The notes under the pieces were generated by a model. That model searched no databases, was not told where the DNA came from, and saw nothing but the letters and a program-made list of their open reading frames with translations. A stretch of DNA of 64,000 bases from Ruminococcus flavefaciens (GTDB taxonomy: Bacteria > Bacillota > Clostridia > Oscillospirales > Ruminococcaceae), in contig CACWHY010000004.1 in the NCBI GenBank assembly GCA_902760805.1, forward strand, positions 1 to 64,000, written 5' to 3'. A program made the position numbers and the translations under genes. Within the stretch, counting starts at the first letter, position 1, and the number at the start of each line of letters is the position of its first letter. Below are positions 44,558-53,679 of the stretch, one piece after another.

Positions 44558-45202
44558 ATGAATAACGGATCATCAGCAGACAAGCTCAGATCAAAACGCA
44601 GCGATGCCGCTGTTAGAGTTGCCGCTCAGCTCTTCCTCTCAAACGGCATCGAAGCTGTCAAAATGACCGATATTGCTGACCTCAGCGGCATCGGAGTTGC
44701 CACACTTTACCGGTATTTCGGCACTAAGACCGGTATCACAATCGCCTCTATGACATACCTTTGGAACGATATGCAATCCATGTTCAGCGGAGTTTTTGAG
44801 TCGGAGGTCTTTCTTAAACAAAAAGGCATCAAACAGCTTGAGGACCTGATGAAGATGTTCGTGGTGCTGTATGAGGCTCACCCAAGGTTTATGAAGCTGC
44901 TCAGTGAATTTGACCTTATGATCGTCAGTGAGGGCGTTCCAAAAGCCATGCTTAAGGAATACGACCGGTCGATCATCAATTTCTACTGCATTTTTGAGGG
45001 AGCCTACCTCACAGGCCTTTCTGACGGATCAGTTCGTGAGATCCCAGATCTAAGGCTGTTCTACGTCACCTTCGCTCACGCTCTCATGCAGATGAGCATG
45101 AAGCTGATCAATGGTGAGCTCCTCCCCTCGGACGATTTCTCTCTGGCCAAAAACGAGCTGGAGCTGCTCATCGAGGCGGGTGTGTGCTATCTGAAAAAGT
45201 AA
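44558..45202 (+). CDS. TetR/AcrR family transcriptional regulator
   Basis: The 214-residue protein has an N-terminal TetR helix-turn-helix (about 10-60) with RVAAQLFLSNGIEAVKMTDIA, GIGVATLYRYFGTKTG. A helical ligand-binding half follows. The ATG at 44558 is chosen because TCGGAGGAC lies just before it and the promoter ends after the longer in-frame start, which would not be on the transcript. It is divergent from the CE2-type esterase and may regulate that gene or itself. The ligand is unknown. Confidence 0.88.
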   Translation: MNNGSSADKLRSKRSDAAVRVAAQLFLSNGIEAVKMTDIADLSGIGVATLYRYFGTKTGITIASMTYLWNDMQSMFSGVFESEVFLKQKGIKQLEDLMKMFVVLYEAHPRFMKLLSEFDLMIVSEGVPKAMLKEYDRSIINFYCIFEGAYLTGLSDGSVREIPDLRLFYVTFAHALMQMSMKLINGELLPSDDFSLAKNELELLIEAGVCYLKK

Positions 45203-45204
45203 GA

Positions 45205-45230
45205 AAAGGGACTGCGATCGCAGTCCCTTT
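45205..45230. terminator. Perfect-palindrome bidirectional terminator
   Basis: AAAGGGACTGCGA pairs with TCGCAGTCCCTTT and is followed by a T-run. It ends both the TetR gene and the convergent asparagine-synthetase-like gene, and shares its core with 41561. Confidence 0.93.
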
Positions 45231-45232
45231 TT

Positions 45233-46771
45233 TTATCTCTTTACGAAATACTCCTCATACCATACAAGGAAGGTGTAGATCGTCCAGACCTTGCGCCAGT
45301 TGTCGGAATTTCCGCCAACGTACTCCTGATAGATAGCGTTGATCTCGTCGATGTTGAAGAACTTTGCTGCATAGTCGCTGCTGAACTTCGCCCTTACATC
45401 GGCGTTGTAGTTCTCGTCAGCAAGCCAGATCCTTACCGGCACGATGAAGCCCAGCTTCTTGCGGAAGGCGATCTCATCGGGGAGGACCTTTGCTGCGGCT
45501 GTTCTGAAGGCCACCTTGTTCTGCTCCTCATTCACTTTGAAGCGTGAGGGCATACGAGAGGCGATGTCGAAGATCCGCCTATCTGTCAGAGGCATACGGA
45601 TCTCAAGACCAGCAGCTGTGCTCATCTTGTCAACGTTCAGATAGATGTCTCCCTCAAGCCAGATCTGGATGTCAACGTCAGACATCTTTGTCAGAGGATC
45701 CAGACCCTCGGTCTCGTCGTAGATGTACTTCACCAAATCTATCGGCAGAACGGAAGGATCGTAGTTTTTCAGGATACGCTGCTTCTCGTCCTCCTTCATG
45801 ATATTGGTGTTGCCAACATAGAAGGTCTTCAGGTTTTCGCCGTATCGCTCGGCATTGCGGTACATATTGTAGCCGCCGAAAAACTCGTCTGCGCCCTCGC
45901 CTGAGTAGCACAGCTTTGTGTGCTGAGCAGTCGCCTGACAGCCCAATGTGAACACGATAGCGGAAGCATCGCCCAGAGGCTGCTCCATGTTGTACATTAC
46001 GAAGGGCACCACGCCGAAGAAGTCCTGTGGCTGGATATTGGCAACGCTGTGCTCAACATTCAGGAGCTCCGCTGTCTTGGCAGCAACTCTGGACTCATCG
46101 AAGCGCTCCTCGTCATAGCCGCAGGAATCTGCACGCTTTGCATCGCTCATTGCCAGAGCATAGGAGGAGTCGACTCCGCCGGAAAGGAAAGACTCGGCCA
46201 CCTCATCGGGCTCCTTGACCTGGGTCATGATGTGCTGGAGAGTTTCGTGGATCTCGTCAGCCCACTGGTCAACGGTCTTGCTTTCATCGGGAGCAAATTC
46301 CGGCTTCCAGTAGCGTCCGATCTCCAGCTTGCCGTCCTTGAATTCAAGCCAGTGGCCGGGCATGAGCTTCTTCACGCCCTTGAAGAAGGTATCCTCTCCG
46401 GCAACGTATGTCAGGCTCATGTAGATCTGTAGCATCTTCTCATTGAGCTCCTTGACGAAGCCCTCCTGAGCCATGATGTCACGGATATAGGTGCCGCAGA
46501 GCAGTCTGTTGTCGGCTGTCACATAGTAGTAAAAAGGCTTTGTGCCGAACTGGTCACGGAGGCAGAAGAGCTTCTCCTCCTTCTCGTCCCAAAGGCTGAA
46601 TGCGAACATTCCGTAGATGTGGCTGGCCATTTCCCTGCCCCACTTCTCATAAGCGGCAGCGATGATAGCCTTTTCACGTTCCTCACGGGAGAGGCCAAGG
46701 TCGAGGCCAAGCTCGCCGCAGAGCTCCTTCCAGTTACGGATATGTCCTCTGTATTCACGGATCTGTGCCAT
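45233..46771 (-). CDS. Asparagine-synthetase-like protein lacking the glutaminase Cys
   Basis: The 512-residue protein contains the C-terminal synthetase domain, with the PP-loop ESFLSGGVDSSYAL (about 195), LCYSGEGADEFFGGYNMY and MSTAAGLEIRMPLTD. At the N-terminus only the second half of the Ntn-type glutaminase remains (YEKWGREMASHIYGMFAFSLWDEKEEKLFCLRDQFGTKPFYYY split over 40-90). The first 70 or so residues, with the nucleophile Cys2 of AsnB, are absent. The start is supported by GAGGTGATAAATT before the ATG, and plsY ends only 26 bases upstream, so no coding sequence for the missing part exists. It may use free ammonia or modify another substrate. It is the last gene after der and plsY. 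Confidence 0.85.
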   Translation of the reverse strand: MAQIREYRGHIRNWKELCGELGLDLGLSREEREKAIIAAAYEKWGREMASHIYGMFAFSLWDEKEEKLFCLRDQFGTKPFYYYVTADNRLLCGTYIRDIMAQEGFVKELNEKMLQIYMSLTYVAGEDTFFKGVKKLMPGHWLEFKDGKLEIGRYWKPEFAPDESKTVDQWADEIHETLQHIMTQVKEPDEVAESFLSGGVDSSYALAMSDAKRADSCGYDEERFDESRVAAKTAELLNVEHSVANIQPQDFFGVVPFVMYNMEQPLGDASAIVFTLGCQATAQHTKLCYSGEGADEFFGGYNMYRNAERYGENLKTFYVGNTNIMKEDEKQRILKNYDPSVLPIDLVKYIYDETEGLDPLTKMSDVDIQIWLEGDIYLNVDKMSTAAGLEIRMPLTDRRIFDIASRMPSRFKVNEEQNKVAFRTAAAKVLPDEIAFRKKLGFIVPVRIWLADENYNADVRAKFSSDYAAKFFNIDEINAIYQEYVGGNSDNWRKVWTIYTFLVWYEEYFVKR

Positions 46772-46797
46772 AATTTATCACCTCAAAATAGTTTTCT

Positions 46798-47475
46798 TTA
46801 ATCCTTATGCCCTATCCTGCTGAAAGAGAACTTGGGCTCGGTGTCATTTTTCAGACGCTCAATATTGCTCCTGTGCATCCAGATGATGATCGCTGCCATA
46901 GGTATCGACAGACAGGTGTACAAGAAGCTCCGCCCAAGGCTTTGGTGCTCCACCACAAGTGACATCAGGAATGTGGCCAGTGGACAGTACGCCGAGGAAA
47001 TGATCGACGATACCGAAACATAGCGGCATATCACAAAAATCACCACGAAAATAGCCAGCAGCGCAACGAAGACCTTCGGGTCTACCATGAGGAAGGTGGA
47101 AACTCCCACCAGCACGCCCTTTCCTCCACGGAACTGATAGTAAATGGGGAAAACATGGCCGATTATTGCGAAAAGTCCGGCGATATAGCCAATGTAATGG
47201 GTATCGTTGTCCGGGGAAAGTCCGGCGCCGAGAGCTCCTGTGATCAGCCGGGCGACACCCACTGCAAGGACTCCCTTGCAAAGATCTCCCACAAGAGTGA
47301 GCGCAGCACAGCCTGCACCGCAGCAGCGGTAGGTGTTGGTTAGGCCGGCGTTGTGGCTTCCCATGTCACGGATGTCCTTGCCCTTGACTATATTGACTAT
47401 GATGATAGAGAAATTGAGGCTGCCCAGGAAATATCCCAGAGCTGCGGCTATCATAAGCGCTAAAAACAGCTTCAT
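46798..47475 (-). CDS. plsY: Glycerol-3-phosphate acyltransferase
   Basis: PlsY transfers acyl from acyl-phosphate to glycerol 3-phosphate, the first step of phospholipid synthesis in most Gram-positives. The 225-residue membrane protein has the three loop motifs: GSLNFSIII, GSHNAGLTNTYRCCG (substrate site) and the Gly-rich YQFRGGKGVLVGVST. Several hydrophobic helices are seen. The start overlaps the der stop by one base (TAATG). Confidence 0.94.
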   Translation of the reverse strand: MKLFLALMIAAALGYFLGSLNFSIIIVNIVKGKDIRDMGSHNAGLTNTYRCCGAGCAALTLVGDLCKGVLAVGVARLITGALGAGLSPDNDTHYIGYIAGLFAIIGHVFPIYYQFRGGKGVLVGVSTFLMVDPKVFVALLAIFVVIFVICRYVSVSSIISSAYCPLATFLMSLVVEHQSLGRSFLYTCLSIPMAAIIIWMHRSNIERLKNDTEPKFSFSRIGHKD

Positions 47476-48803
47476 TACTTATCGTTTCCTCCTCTCTCAC
47501 GAACGATGAAGCGCACAGGTGTGCCCTCAAGTCCGAAGGTAGAGCGTATTTGATTTTCGATGTATCTCCGATAGGAGAAATGGAACAGGTCCGCACGATT
47601 AACGAATGTGACGAATGTCGGGGGCTTGGTGGAGGGCTGAGTCATGTAGTAGATCTTCAGCCTTCTGCCCTTGTCCGACGGCGGCTGCACACGGGTCGTA
47701 GCGTAGGCAAGAACGTCGTTGAGCATACCTGTGGAGATACGCATACTGTTCTGCTCAAAGGTGTACTTGATCAGCTCATAGAGCTTGTTGATGCGCTGGC
47801 CGGTCTTGGCTGAGATGAACACGAAGGGCACATATGACATGAAGCTGAAATCGTTTTCCAGCTTTGTGCGGAACTCCTGCATGGTCTTGTCGTCCTTCTC
47901 GATCAGATCCCACTTGTTTACGGCAACAACGCAGGCCTTGCCCTGCTCATGAGCGTAGCCGGCAACCTTAGAGTCCTGCTCGGTGAAGCCCTCAGTTGCG
48001 TCAAGCATTATAACGCACACGTCCGCTCTGTCAACAGCCATGTAAGCTCGCAGAACGCTGTAGTGCTCCACCTTTTCGGTGACCTTGGACTTCTTTCTGA
48101 TACCAGCGGTATCTATGAACACGAAGCGGCCGAACTCGTTCTCGATAACCGTATCCGTGGAATCACGGGTAGTTCCGGCAATGTCAGAAACGATAACTCG
48201 CTCCTCACCGGCGATCTTGTTGATCAGAGAGGACTTTCCGGCATTTGGCTTGCCGATAACTGCCACCTTGATCATGTCCTCATCGTACTGTTCCTCCTCG
48301 CCTGCCGGAAGAAGGTCGTAAACAGCGTCCAGCATATCGCCGGTGCCATGGCCATGTACTGAGGAGATCGGGTAGGGCTCGCCCAGACCCAGATTGTAGA
48401 ACTCATAAAGCTCGAGAGGAGGCTCGCCAAGGGAGTCCACCTTGTTTACTGCAAGGATTATGGGCTTGCCGCTCTTTATGAGCATATCTGCAACTGCGTA
48501 GTCATCAGCAGTGACTCCGCAGCGAATATCCGTAACGAAAACGATAACATCGGCCTTCTCGATAGCAAGCTGTGACTGGCGGCGCATCTGTGCCAGGATC
48601 ACATCGTCGCTTTCGGGCTCGATACCGCCGGTGTCCACCACCATGAACTCCTTCCCACGCCACTCGCACTTTGAGTAGATACGGTCACGGGTAACGCCGG
48701 GAGTGTCCTCCACGATAGACAGGCGCTGGCCGATGAGCTTGTTGAAAAGAGTGGACTTTCCCACGTTAGGGCGTCCAACAACTGCCACTATAGGTAATGA
48801 CAT
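47475..48803 (-). CDS. der: Ribosome biogenesis GTPase Der
   Basis: Der (EngA) is a double GTPase needed for 50S subunit assembly. The 442-residue protein has two G domains, with GRPNVGKSTLFNKL (about 9), DTGG and NKVD in the first, and GKPNAGKSSLINKI (about 183), DTAGI and NKWD in the second. A C-terminal KH-like domain ends GTPVRFIVRER. GGAG precedes the ATG. It is coupled to plsY, a common pairing in Firmicutes. Confidence 0.97.
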   Translation of the reverse strand: MSLPIVAVVGRPNVGKSTLFNKLIGQRLSIVEDTPGVTRDRIYSKCEWRGKEFMVVDTGGIEPESDDVILAQMRRQSQLAIEKADVIVFVTDIRCGVTADDYAVADMLIKSGKPIILAVNKVDSLGEPPLELYEFYNLGLGEPYPISSVHGHGTGDMLDAVYDLLPAGEEEQYDEDMIKVAVIGKPNAGKSSLINKIAGEERVIVSDIAGTTRDSTDTVIENEFGRFVFIDTAGIRKKSKVTEKVEHYSVLRAYMAVDRADVCVIMLDATEGFTEQDSKVAGYAHEQGKACVVAVNKWDLIEKDDKTMQEFRTKLENDFSFMSYVPFVFISAKTGQRINKLYELIKYTFEQNSMRISTGMLNDVLAYATTRVQPPSDKGRRLKIYYMTQPSTKPPTFVTFVNRADLFHFSYRRYIENQIRSTFGLEGTPVRFIVRERGGNDK

Positions 48804-48820
48804 TTCACATTCTCCTTTCT

Positions 48821-49591
48821 TTATTTCAGTATGTGTTTAAGTATGACCGCCAGCAGGATATGCGTGGGGTAGAATATGTAGAAAAACCACTTTGAGAAGA
48901 CCGGGTGTCTCCCCTTTTTGCCGTTGTAGAGCACTGTCATCAGGAAGTAGGCGAAAAGGAAATCGAACACATGGACTGCTGTTGATTCGATCTCTATGGC
49001 TGTAAGACCGTCCTTAAGCAAGGGAATGAAGCTGATGAAATTGTACACAGTCCAGACTGAGACATACCAGATCAGCCTTGCCTTGGGCTTTTCCCGGAAG
49101 ACGTGAAGTCCAAAGATAACGGCAACTCCAAAAAACATCCACTCAGACTTAATAGCCAGAGTAGCACCTGTGCAGAGCGCAACAAGAGCTATCCTCTGCC
49201 AGAGCTTCAGACTGCTCTCCCAGGCACACAGGGCTAAAAGGCCGAAAAACAGCGTGAAGATCACGTTTGTCTGCCACCAGCCATAGAGCCTGTACCACAG
49301 CAGATAAAACGGGATCTGAGTGATGACAGCAAAGATCAGCAGCCTTATGGCGTATTTTTTCCGGGAACGGGTGTACTTGAATCCGTCCGCTATGAAGAAA
49401 AACATCACCGGGGGCGTCATGAGGCTGAGCTCGATGAAGGCCCTCTGCCACATCGGACAGTCCGCAAAAAGACCGTCAGGAGGCGTATCTCCGATGCTTA
49501 GCCAGGCAAAAATGTGTCCCCAGAACATGAAGAAAACGATTATATATTTGATCATGTCACGGTCGATGATCTTCAGCTTTGATCTATCCAT
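48821..49591 (-). CDS. TraX family membrane protein
   Basis: The 256-residue protein has about eight membrane segments and the features of the TraX family: MIKYIIVFFMFWGHIFAW, MTPPVMFFFIADGFKYTRSRKKYAIRL in parts, QIPFYLLW and the ending FYIFYPTHILLAV. TraX of the F plasmid acetylates pilin, but chromosomal copies in Firmicutes are of unknown function and probably acylate a surface molecule. It lies between DUF512 and der with short gaps. Confidence 0.88.
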   Translation of the reverse strand: MDRSKLKIIDRDMIKYIIVFFMFWGHIFAWLSIGDTPPDGLFADCPMWQRAFIELSLMTPPVMFFFIADGFKYTRSRKKYAIRLLIFAVITQIPFYLLWYRLYGWWQTNVIFTLFFGLLALCAWESSLKLWQRIALVALCTGATLAIKSEWMFFGVAVIFGLHVFREKPKARLIWYVSVWTVYNFISFIPLLKDGLTAIEIESTAVHVFDFLFAYFLMTVLYNGKKGRHPVFSKWFFYIFYPTHILLAVILKHILK

Positions 49592-49600
49592 GATATCCCC

Positions 49601-50902
49601 CTAGTATTCGATGCCCAGCATAGCGTCCAGCAGCTCAAAGCCGTCGCTGTCAGTGACACGGACGGTCACTCCCAGCTCACGCTCAACATCTGGGATCGTC
49701 AGGTCATCAAGAAAAACATCGCTGTCCCGGCGGACGGTGGCGGAGGAAAGCAGCAGCTGCTCCCCAAGCTCCTGACCCTTTAGCTGTGCGATCAGATCCT
49801 GAGCAGTGATCAGGCCGGTAACGGTTATAGTTTCGCCGAAAAAGTCGTTGCGTATGCGGTAAACGTTGCATTTTAGCCCGGGGAAGCGCTCTTCGGCTTT
49901 TCGTGCAAGCTGGCAGATCATCGGGTAGGGCGCATAGCCCGTGGCCATGGAGACACAGCGCTCTCCGCCCTCCCACTCGGCCATTTCAAGGGCCCGGTCG
50001 AACTCGTCCATAAGGGAACGGAGCATACCAACGCCGTTTTCGTACTGAGAGTAGTCCTCATAATTCTCCGCCGGAGGGATATCTCTGCCTGCGATGAGGT
50101 AGAACTCGTCCGAGGGAAAAACTGTGCGAGTGCCGAATTTTTCGAGGAATTCCTTCTGAAAGCCCTCGATTATGTCGATGGTCTCAGCGGCGCCTTCCTT
50201 AGTAAAGCCGGTCAGCGGATAGAGTCCCTGGCGGAACTTGGTAACTCCCACAGGAACAACAGCCATGCTGGTGATATTTGGCATGAGCTCCCCCAGATCC
50301 CGCAGAGAGCGCCTCAGCTCGTCCCCGTCGTTAAGGCCGGGACAGCACACGATCTGGCAATTGAGCTTGATCCCAGCCTCAGCCATTTGACGGATATATT
50401 TCAATTTTTCGCCGGCAAAACGGTTGTGCATCATCTTCACACGAAGCTCCGGATTTGTGGTGTGGACGGACACGTTGATGTTCAGCTTCATCTGGATAAT
50501 GCGGTCAATGTCCTCCTGACTAAGATTAGTGAGGGTGACATAGTTGCCCTGCAAAAAAGACAAACGGGCGTCGTCGTCCTTGAAATAGAGGGTCTCCCTC
50601 ATTCCGGGAGGCATCTGGTCGATGAAGCAGAACACGCATTTGTTGCAGCAGGACTGCTTTTTGTCCATGAGGAAGGTCTCGAATTCCAACCCAAGGTCGT
50701 CATACTCGTCCTTCTTCACGACCACGTCCATTTCCTCGCCATTGCGCAGCAAGGTCAGCCTAACGTCCACGTCGGCTGCGTAGTACATATAGTCCAGCAC
50801 ATCACTGACCTTATGCCCGTTTATAGAAACAAGTATATCCTCCGGCAAAACTCCCATTTTATCAGCAGGAGAGCCGGGGATAACGCTATTGATCTTGACC
50901 AT
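49601..50902 (-). CDS. DUF512 radical SAM-like protein with PDZ domain
   Basis: The 433-residue protein starts with a PDZ-like domain (about 1-65, SVIPGSPADKMGVLPEDILVSI in parts). An iron-sulfur binding core follows with CNKCVFCFIDQMPPGMRETLY (CxxCxFC, residues about 86-92), LTNLSQEDIDRI, SVHTTNPELR and CPGLNDG typical of radical SAM TIM barrels. The C-terminal DUF512 domain has FYLIAGRDIPP and a beta-rich end. The function is unknown; the family is widespread in clostridia and often next to der, as here. AGGAGTGAAC precedes the ATG. Confidence 0.88.
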   Translation of the reverse strand: MVKINSVIPGSPADKMGVLPEDILVSINGHKVSDVLDYMYYAADVDVRLTLLRNGEEMDVVVKKDEYDDLGLEFETFLMDKKQSCCNKCVFCFIDQMPPGMRETLYFKDDDARLSFLQGNYVTLTNLSQEDIDRIIQMKLNINVSVHTTNPELRVKMMHNRFAGEKLKYIRQMAEAGIKLNCQIVCCPGLNDGDELRRSLRDLGELMPNITSMAVVPVGVTKFRQGLYPLTGFTKEGAAETIDIIEGFQKEFLEKFGTRTVFPSDEFYLIAGRDIPPAENYEDYSQYENGVGMLRSLMDEFDRALEMAEWEGGERCVSMATGYAPYPMICQLARKAEERFPGLKCNVYRIRNDFFGETITVTGLITAQDLIAQLKGQELGEQLLLSSATVRRDSDVFLDDLTIPDVERELGVTVRVTDSDGFELLDAMLGIEY

Positions 50903-50927
50903 AGTTCACTCCTGCATAAAGTTAAAA

Positions 50928-50954
50928 AGGAGAGAAGGACAACTCCCTCTCTCC
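50928..50954 (-). terminator. Terminator after rpmF
   Basis: On the minus strand AGGAGAGAGGG pairs with CCTTCTCTCCT and is followed by TTTTTAAC. No separate promoter for the DUF512 operon is visible in the short gap, so partial read-through is likely. Confidence 0.75.
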
Positions 50955-50978
50955 TCCTCATGTTTCGGAATCAGCCGA

Positions 50979-51164
50979 TTATTCAGCGTCCAATTTAAGA
51001 ACCTCAACGCCCTTATAGAAACCGCAGTTTTTGCAAACCTTGTGCGGAGCCTTAAATGCGCCGCAGTTATCGCACTTAGACATTGCAGGTGCATTCAGCT
51101 TCCATACAGCAGAACGTCTCTTATCACGTCTAGCCTTGGAAGTTTTTCTCTTCGGTACAGCCAT
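50979..51164 (-). CDS. rpmF: Ribosomal protein L32
   Basis: The 61-residue basic protein has the typical [18 protein letters not shown] start. A zinc-ribbon follows with two Cys pairs (CDNC and CKNC), so it is the zinc-binding form. AGGAGGTG precedes the ATG. It follows the DUF177 gene by 35 bases, the usual arrangement. Confidence 0.97.
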   Translation of the reverse strand: MAVPKRKTSKARRDKRRSAVWKLNAPAMSKCDNCGAFKAPHKVCKNCGFYKGVEVLKLDAE

Positions 51165-51199
51165 GTTGGCACCTCCTTACAAGAGCTTCACAGCTCACT

Positions 51200-51646
51200 T
51201 TAATTGATATGCTCGCAAGTACACTGGTTCAAGTCACAGCCGCAGACCATGCAGAGGCCTTTGCAGTCCTCCTTGCACAGGATCTTTACAGGCAGCTGGA
51301 GCAGGATATCGGTGACTGCGATGTCATTCATTTCGATACATTCCCCGTCGGCAACGATATAATCGTCGTTATCGCCGCTGAGGGAAGGAACGACAATATG
51401 GTCGAAGGAGAACTGATACTCTCTCTGGAAGTCCTTCAGGCACCGGTCACAGGTGTGATCGAGTGTGAAGGAGGCAGTATACTCAAGGTACACCACGCCT
51501 GCCCGGTTGTAGACTCTTCCCTTGATAGATATCGGGGTAGCCAGATCAAGGCCACGGATATCTGAGAGCTGGTCCGCAGTGATCTGGTGGTCCAGATCCT
51601 TGCTGTCTCCAACGATATTAAAAACTTGTTTAAGGTCAAATTTCAT
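51200..51646 (-). CDS. DUF177 (YceD) family protein
   Basis: The 148-residue protein has the DUF177 signatures CDRCLKDF in the middle and a C-terminal CKEDCKGLCMVCGCDLNQCTC Cys cluster split by short spacers, which probably binds zinc. The gene is nearly always next to rpmF. In Escherichia coli YceD takes part in 23S rRNA metabolism; the role here is inferred from that. AAGGAAC precedes the ATG and the promoter lies just upstream. Confidence 0.93.
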   Translation of the reverse strand: MKFDLKQVFNIVGDSKDLDHQITADQLSDIRGLDLATPISIKGRVYNRAGVVYLEYTASFTLDHTCDRCLKDFQREYQFSFDHIVVPSLSGDNDDYIVADGECIEMNDIAVTDILLQLPVKILCKEDCKGLCMVCGCDLNQCTCEHIN

Positions 51647-51673
51647 ACTTGAGTTCCTTCAATGCACCATAAC

Positions 51674-51702
51674 ATTATACACCAAATGGCGCAGTATGTC
51701 AA
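51674..51702 (-). promoter_or_regulatory. Promoter of DUF177-rpmF operon
   Basis: On the minus strand a consensus TTGACA (51697-51702) and TATAAT (51674-51679) are 17 bases apart. Confidence 0.85.
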
Positions 51703-51725
51703 TAGTTTTTTAGAATTTTCCCTGA

Positions 51726-52133
51726 TTATTTAAGGAACTGCTTTACGTTCTCAGAAAGCTCTTCCTCGTCAGCGGAAACTGTGAATACAACGTTTGCATC
51801 CTCGCCAGTGAGCTTGTCCAGCTTCTCGAGCATATTGCCCAGAGCCTCATAGTCTCTGCCAGCGATCCTCAGGATACCATCAACATAGATGTCCTTGATG
51901 TCGTAGTTTCCAGCGAGCATACCAGCTACGAAGCCGTAGAAAGCGTCAAAGCCCTCGATGCCGAACTGCTGAACATCGCACCATCTTACCTTGTAGCTGA
52001 TAGAACGGCGAACGTTGTCACCCTTCTCGATGCAAACGATGTTGCCGTTTGTGGACTTTACAGTCTCGTTGATCTGGTCGATGAGGATCTTGGTCTTGCC
52101 GGTACCCTTTTTGCCGATAATAAGTTTGATCAT
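51726..52133 (-). CDS. Small P-loop ATPase-like protein
   Basis: The 135-residue protein starts with Walker A GKKGTGKTKILI (residues 8-19). It has a hydrophobic strand before Asp (IKDIYVDGILRIAG) that could be Walker B and a short alpha/beta core ending ENVKQFLK. It is too small for a full AAA or ABC ATPase. Similar small proteins are common in clostridia as hypothetical ATP-binding proteins, and I know of no function. It lies 65 bases after pgi on the same strand. Confidence 0.65.
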   Translation of the reverse strand: MIKLIIGKKGTGKTKILIDQINETVKSTNGNIVCIEKGDNVRRSISYKVRWCDVQQFGIEGFDAFYGFVAGMLAGNYDIKDIYVDGILRIAGRDYEALGNMLEKLDKLTGEDANVVFTVSADEEELSENVKQFLK

Positions 52134-52198
52134 GATTTACTCCTTCCATTGCCTTGCGGCAGTGTAATGATTGTTAGTATATAGTAAGCCGGCTAAGA

Positions 52199-53533
52199 TC
52201 AGCCCAGCTTAGCCTCAAGAGCAGCCTTTGCACCTTCATAGCCGGGCTTGCCGAGGAGAGCGAACATATTTGACTTGTAGCTCTCAACGCCGGGCTGGTT
52301 GAAGGGATTTACGCCCAGAACATAGCCGGAAATAGCGCAGGCCTTCTCGAAGAAGTAGATCATATAGCCAACGCTTTCCTCAGTTGTGTCCTCAAGCTCA
52401 AGGATGATATTGGGAACTCCGCCCTCTGTGTGAGCCAGAACAGTTCCCTCGAAAGCCTTGCGGTTAACAACGGACATATTCTGGTTTGTCAGGAAGTTCA
52501 GGCCGTCCAGATTCTCAGCATCGGGCTCCAGGAACAGGTCTGTCTTAGGAGTCTTGATGTCAACAACGGTCTCGAACATGATGCGGGCGCCGTCCTGGAT
52601 GTACTGACCCATAGAGTGGAGGTCTGTGGAGAAAGTAACAGAAGCCGGGAAGATACCCTTGTTGTCCTTGCCCTCGCTCTCGCCGAAGAGCTGCTTGTAC
52701 CACTCGCTCATCATTACGAAGCTGGGGTCATAGGAAACCAGCATCTCAACAGACTTGCCCTTTCTGTAAAGGATATTTCTGAGAGCTGCATACTTATAGC
52801 AGTCGTTGTTATCGAAATCAGCGCACAGCTCAGCCTGTGCCTTAGCAGCGCCCTTCATGAGAGCGTCGATGTCGCAGCCTGCAACAGCGATAGGGAGCAG
52901 ACCAACAGCTGTCAGAACAGAGAAACGTCCTCCAACGTCATCCGGGATAACGAAGGTCTCATAGCCCTCTGTGTCGGACAGGCTCTTGAGAGTTCCTCTA
53001 GCCTTGTCGGTCGTTGCAAAGATACGGTTTTTAGCCTCTTCCTTGCCGTACTTATCCTCTACCATCTTCTTGAAGATACGGAAAGCCAGAGCAGGCTCAG
53101 TAGTTGTACCGGACTTAGAGATGACATTTACAGAGAAATCCTTGCCCTCACAGAGCTTGATGATCTCGTTGAGATAAGTGGGGTTGATGCTGTTTCCAAC
53201 ATAGTAGATGTCGGGAGTATCCTTTGCCATATTATTGTAAAGGGGCGACTTCAGCAGCTCGATAGCTGCTCTTGCACCGAGGTAGGAGCCGCCGATACCG
53301 ATAACGATGAGGATATCGGAGTTCTTCTTGATCCTCTCAGCAGCAGCCTTGATGCGAGCGAATTCGTCCTTGTCGTAAGCTGTAGGGAGCTCTACCCAAC
53401 CAAGGAAATCATTGCCCAGACCGGACTTGCTGTGCAGAGAAGCGGCAGCAGCCTCTACCTGAGACTTGATACCAGCCATCTCATCGGCATTGATGAAATC
53501 GGCAAGATATTTTGTGTTGAGCTTTAAAGACAT
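52199..53533 (-). CDS. pgi: Glucose-6-phosphate isomerase
   Basis: Pgi interconverts glucose 6-phosphate and fructose 6-phosphate. The 444-residue product has the length of the short Firmicutes form. It has [33 protein letters not shown] (phosphate loop), [17 protein letters not shown] (family signature) and the C-terminal [19 protein letters not shown] with the catalytic Lys. GGAGGT precedes the ATG, and a promoter lies about 60 bases upstream. Confidence 0.97.
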   Translation of the reverse strand: MSLKLNTKYLADFINADEMAGIKSQVEAAAASLHSKSGLGNDFLGWVELPTAYDKDEFARIKAAAERIKKNSDILIVIGIGGSYLGARAAIELLKSPLYNNMAKDTPDIYYVGNSINPTYLNEIIKLCEGKDFSVNVISKSGTTTEPALAFRIFKKMVEDKYGKEEAKNRIFATTDKARGTLKSLSDTEGYETFVIPDDVGGRFSVLTAVGLLPIAVAGCDIDALMKGAAKAQAELCADFDNNDCYKYAALRNILYRKGKSVEMLVSYDPSFVMMSEWYKQLFGESEGKDNKGIFPASVTFSTDLHSMGQYIQDGARIMFETVVDIKTPKTDLFLEPDAENLDGLNFLTNQNMSVVNRKAFEGTVLAHTEGGVPNIILELEDTTEESVGYMIYFFEKACAISGYVLGVNPFNQPGVESYKSNMFALLGKPGYEGAKAALEAKLG

Positions 53534-53590
53534 TTATATTACCTCCATAGGTGCAGCGCAGAGCACCGCACGATATAATTTACCAACTAT

Positions 53591-53619
53591 ATAATACAAT
53601 ATTTTGAGAATTTTTTCAA
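53591..53619 (-). promoter_or_regulatory. Promoter of pgi
   Basis: On the minus strand TTGAAA (53614-53619) is followed after 17 bases by TATTAT (53591-53596). Confidence 0.7.
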
Positions 53620-53679
53620 GTCCCTTTCTATAACTATTTCCACATTTGTGCAGACTGAACAATTTTCAACAGTGCTATT

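Noticed and set aside
52430..53527. 365-codon plus-strand frame opposite pgi
   Set aside because: It is antisense to a firmly identified gene, with no ribosome site and no family resemblance.
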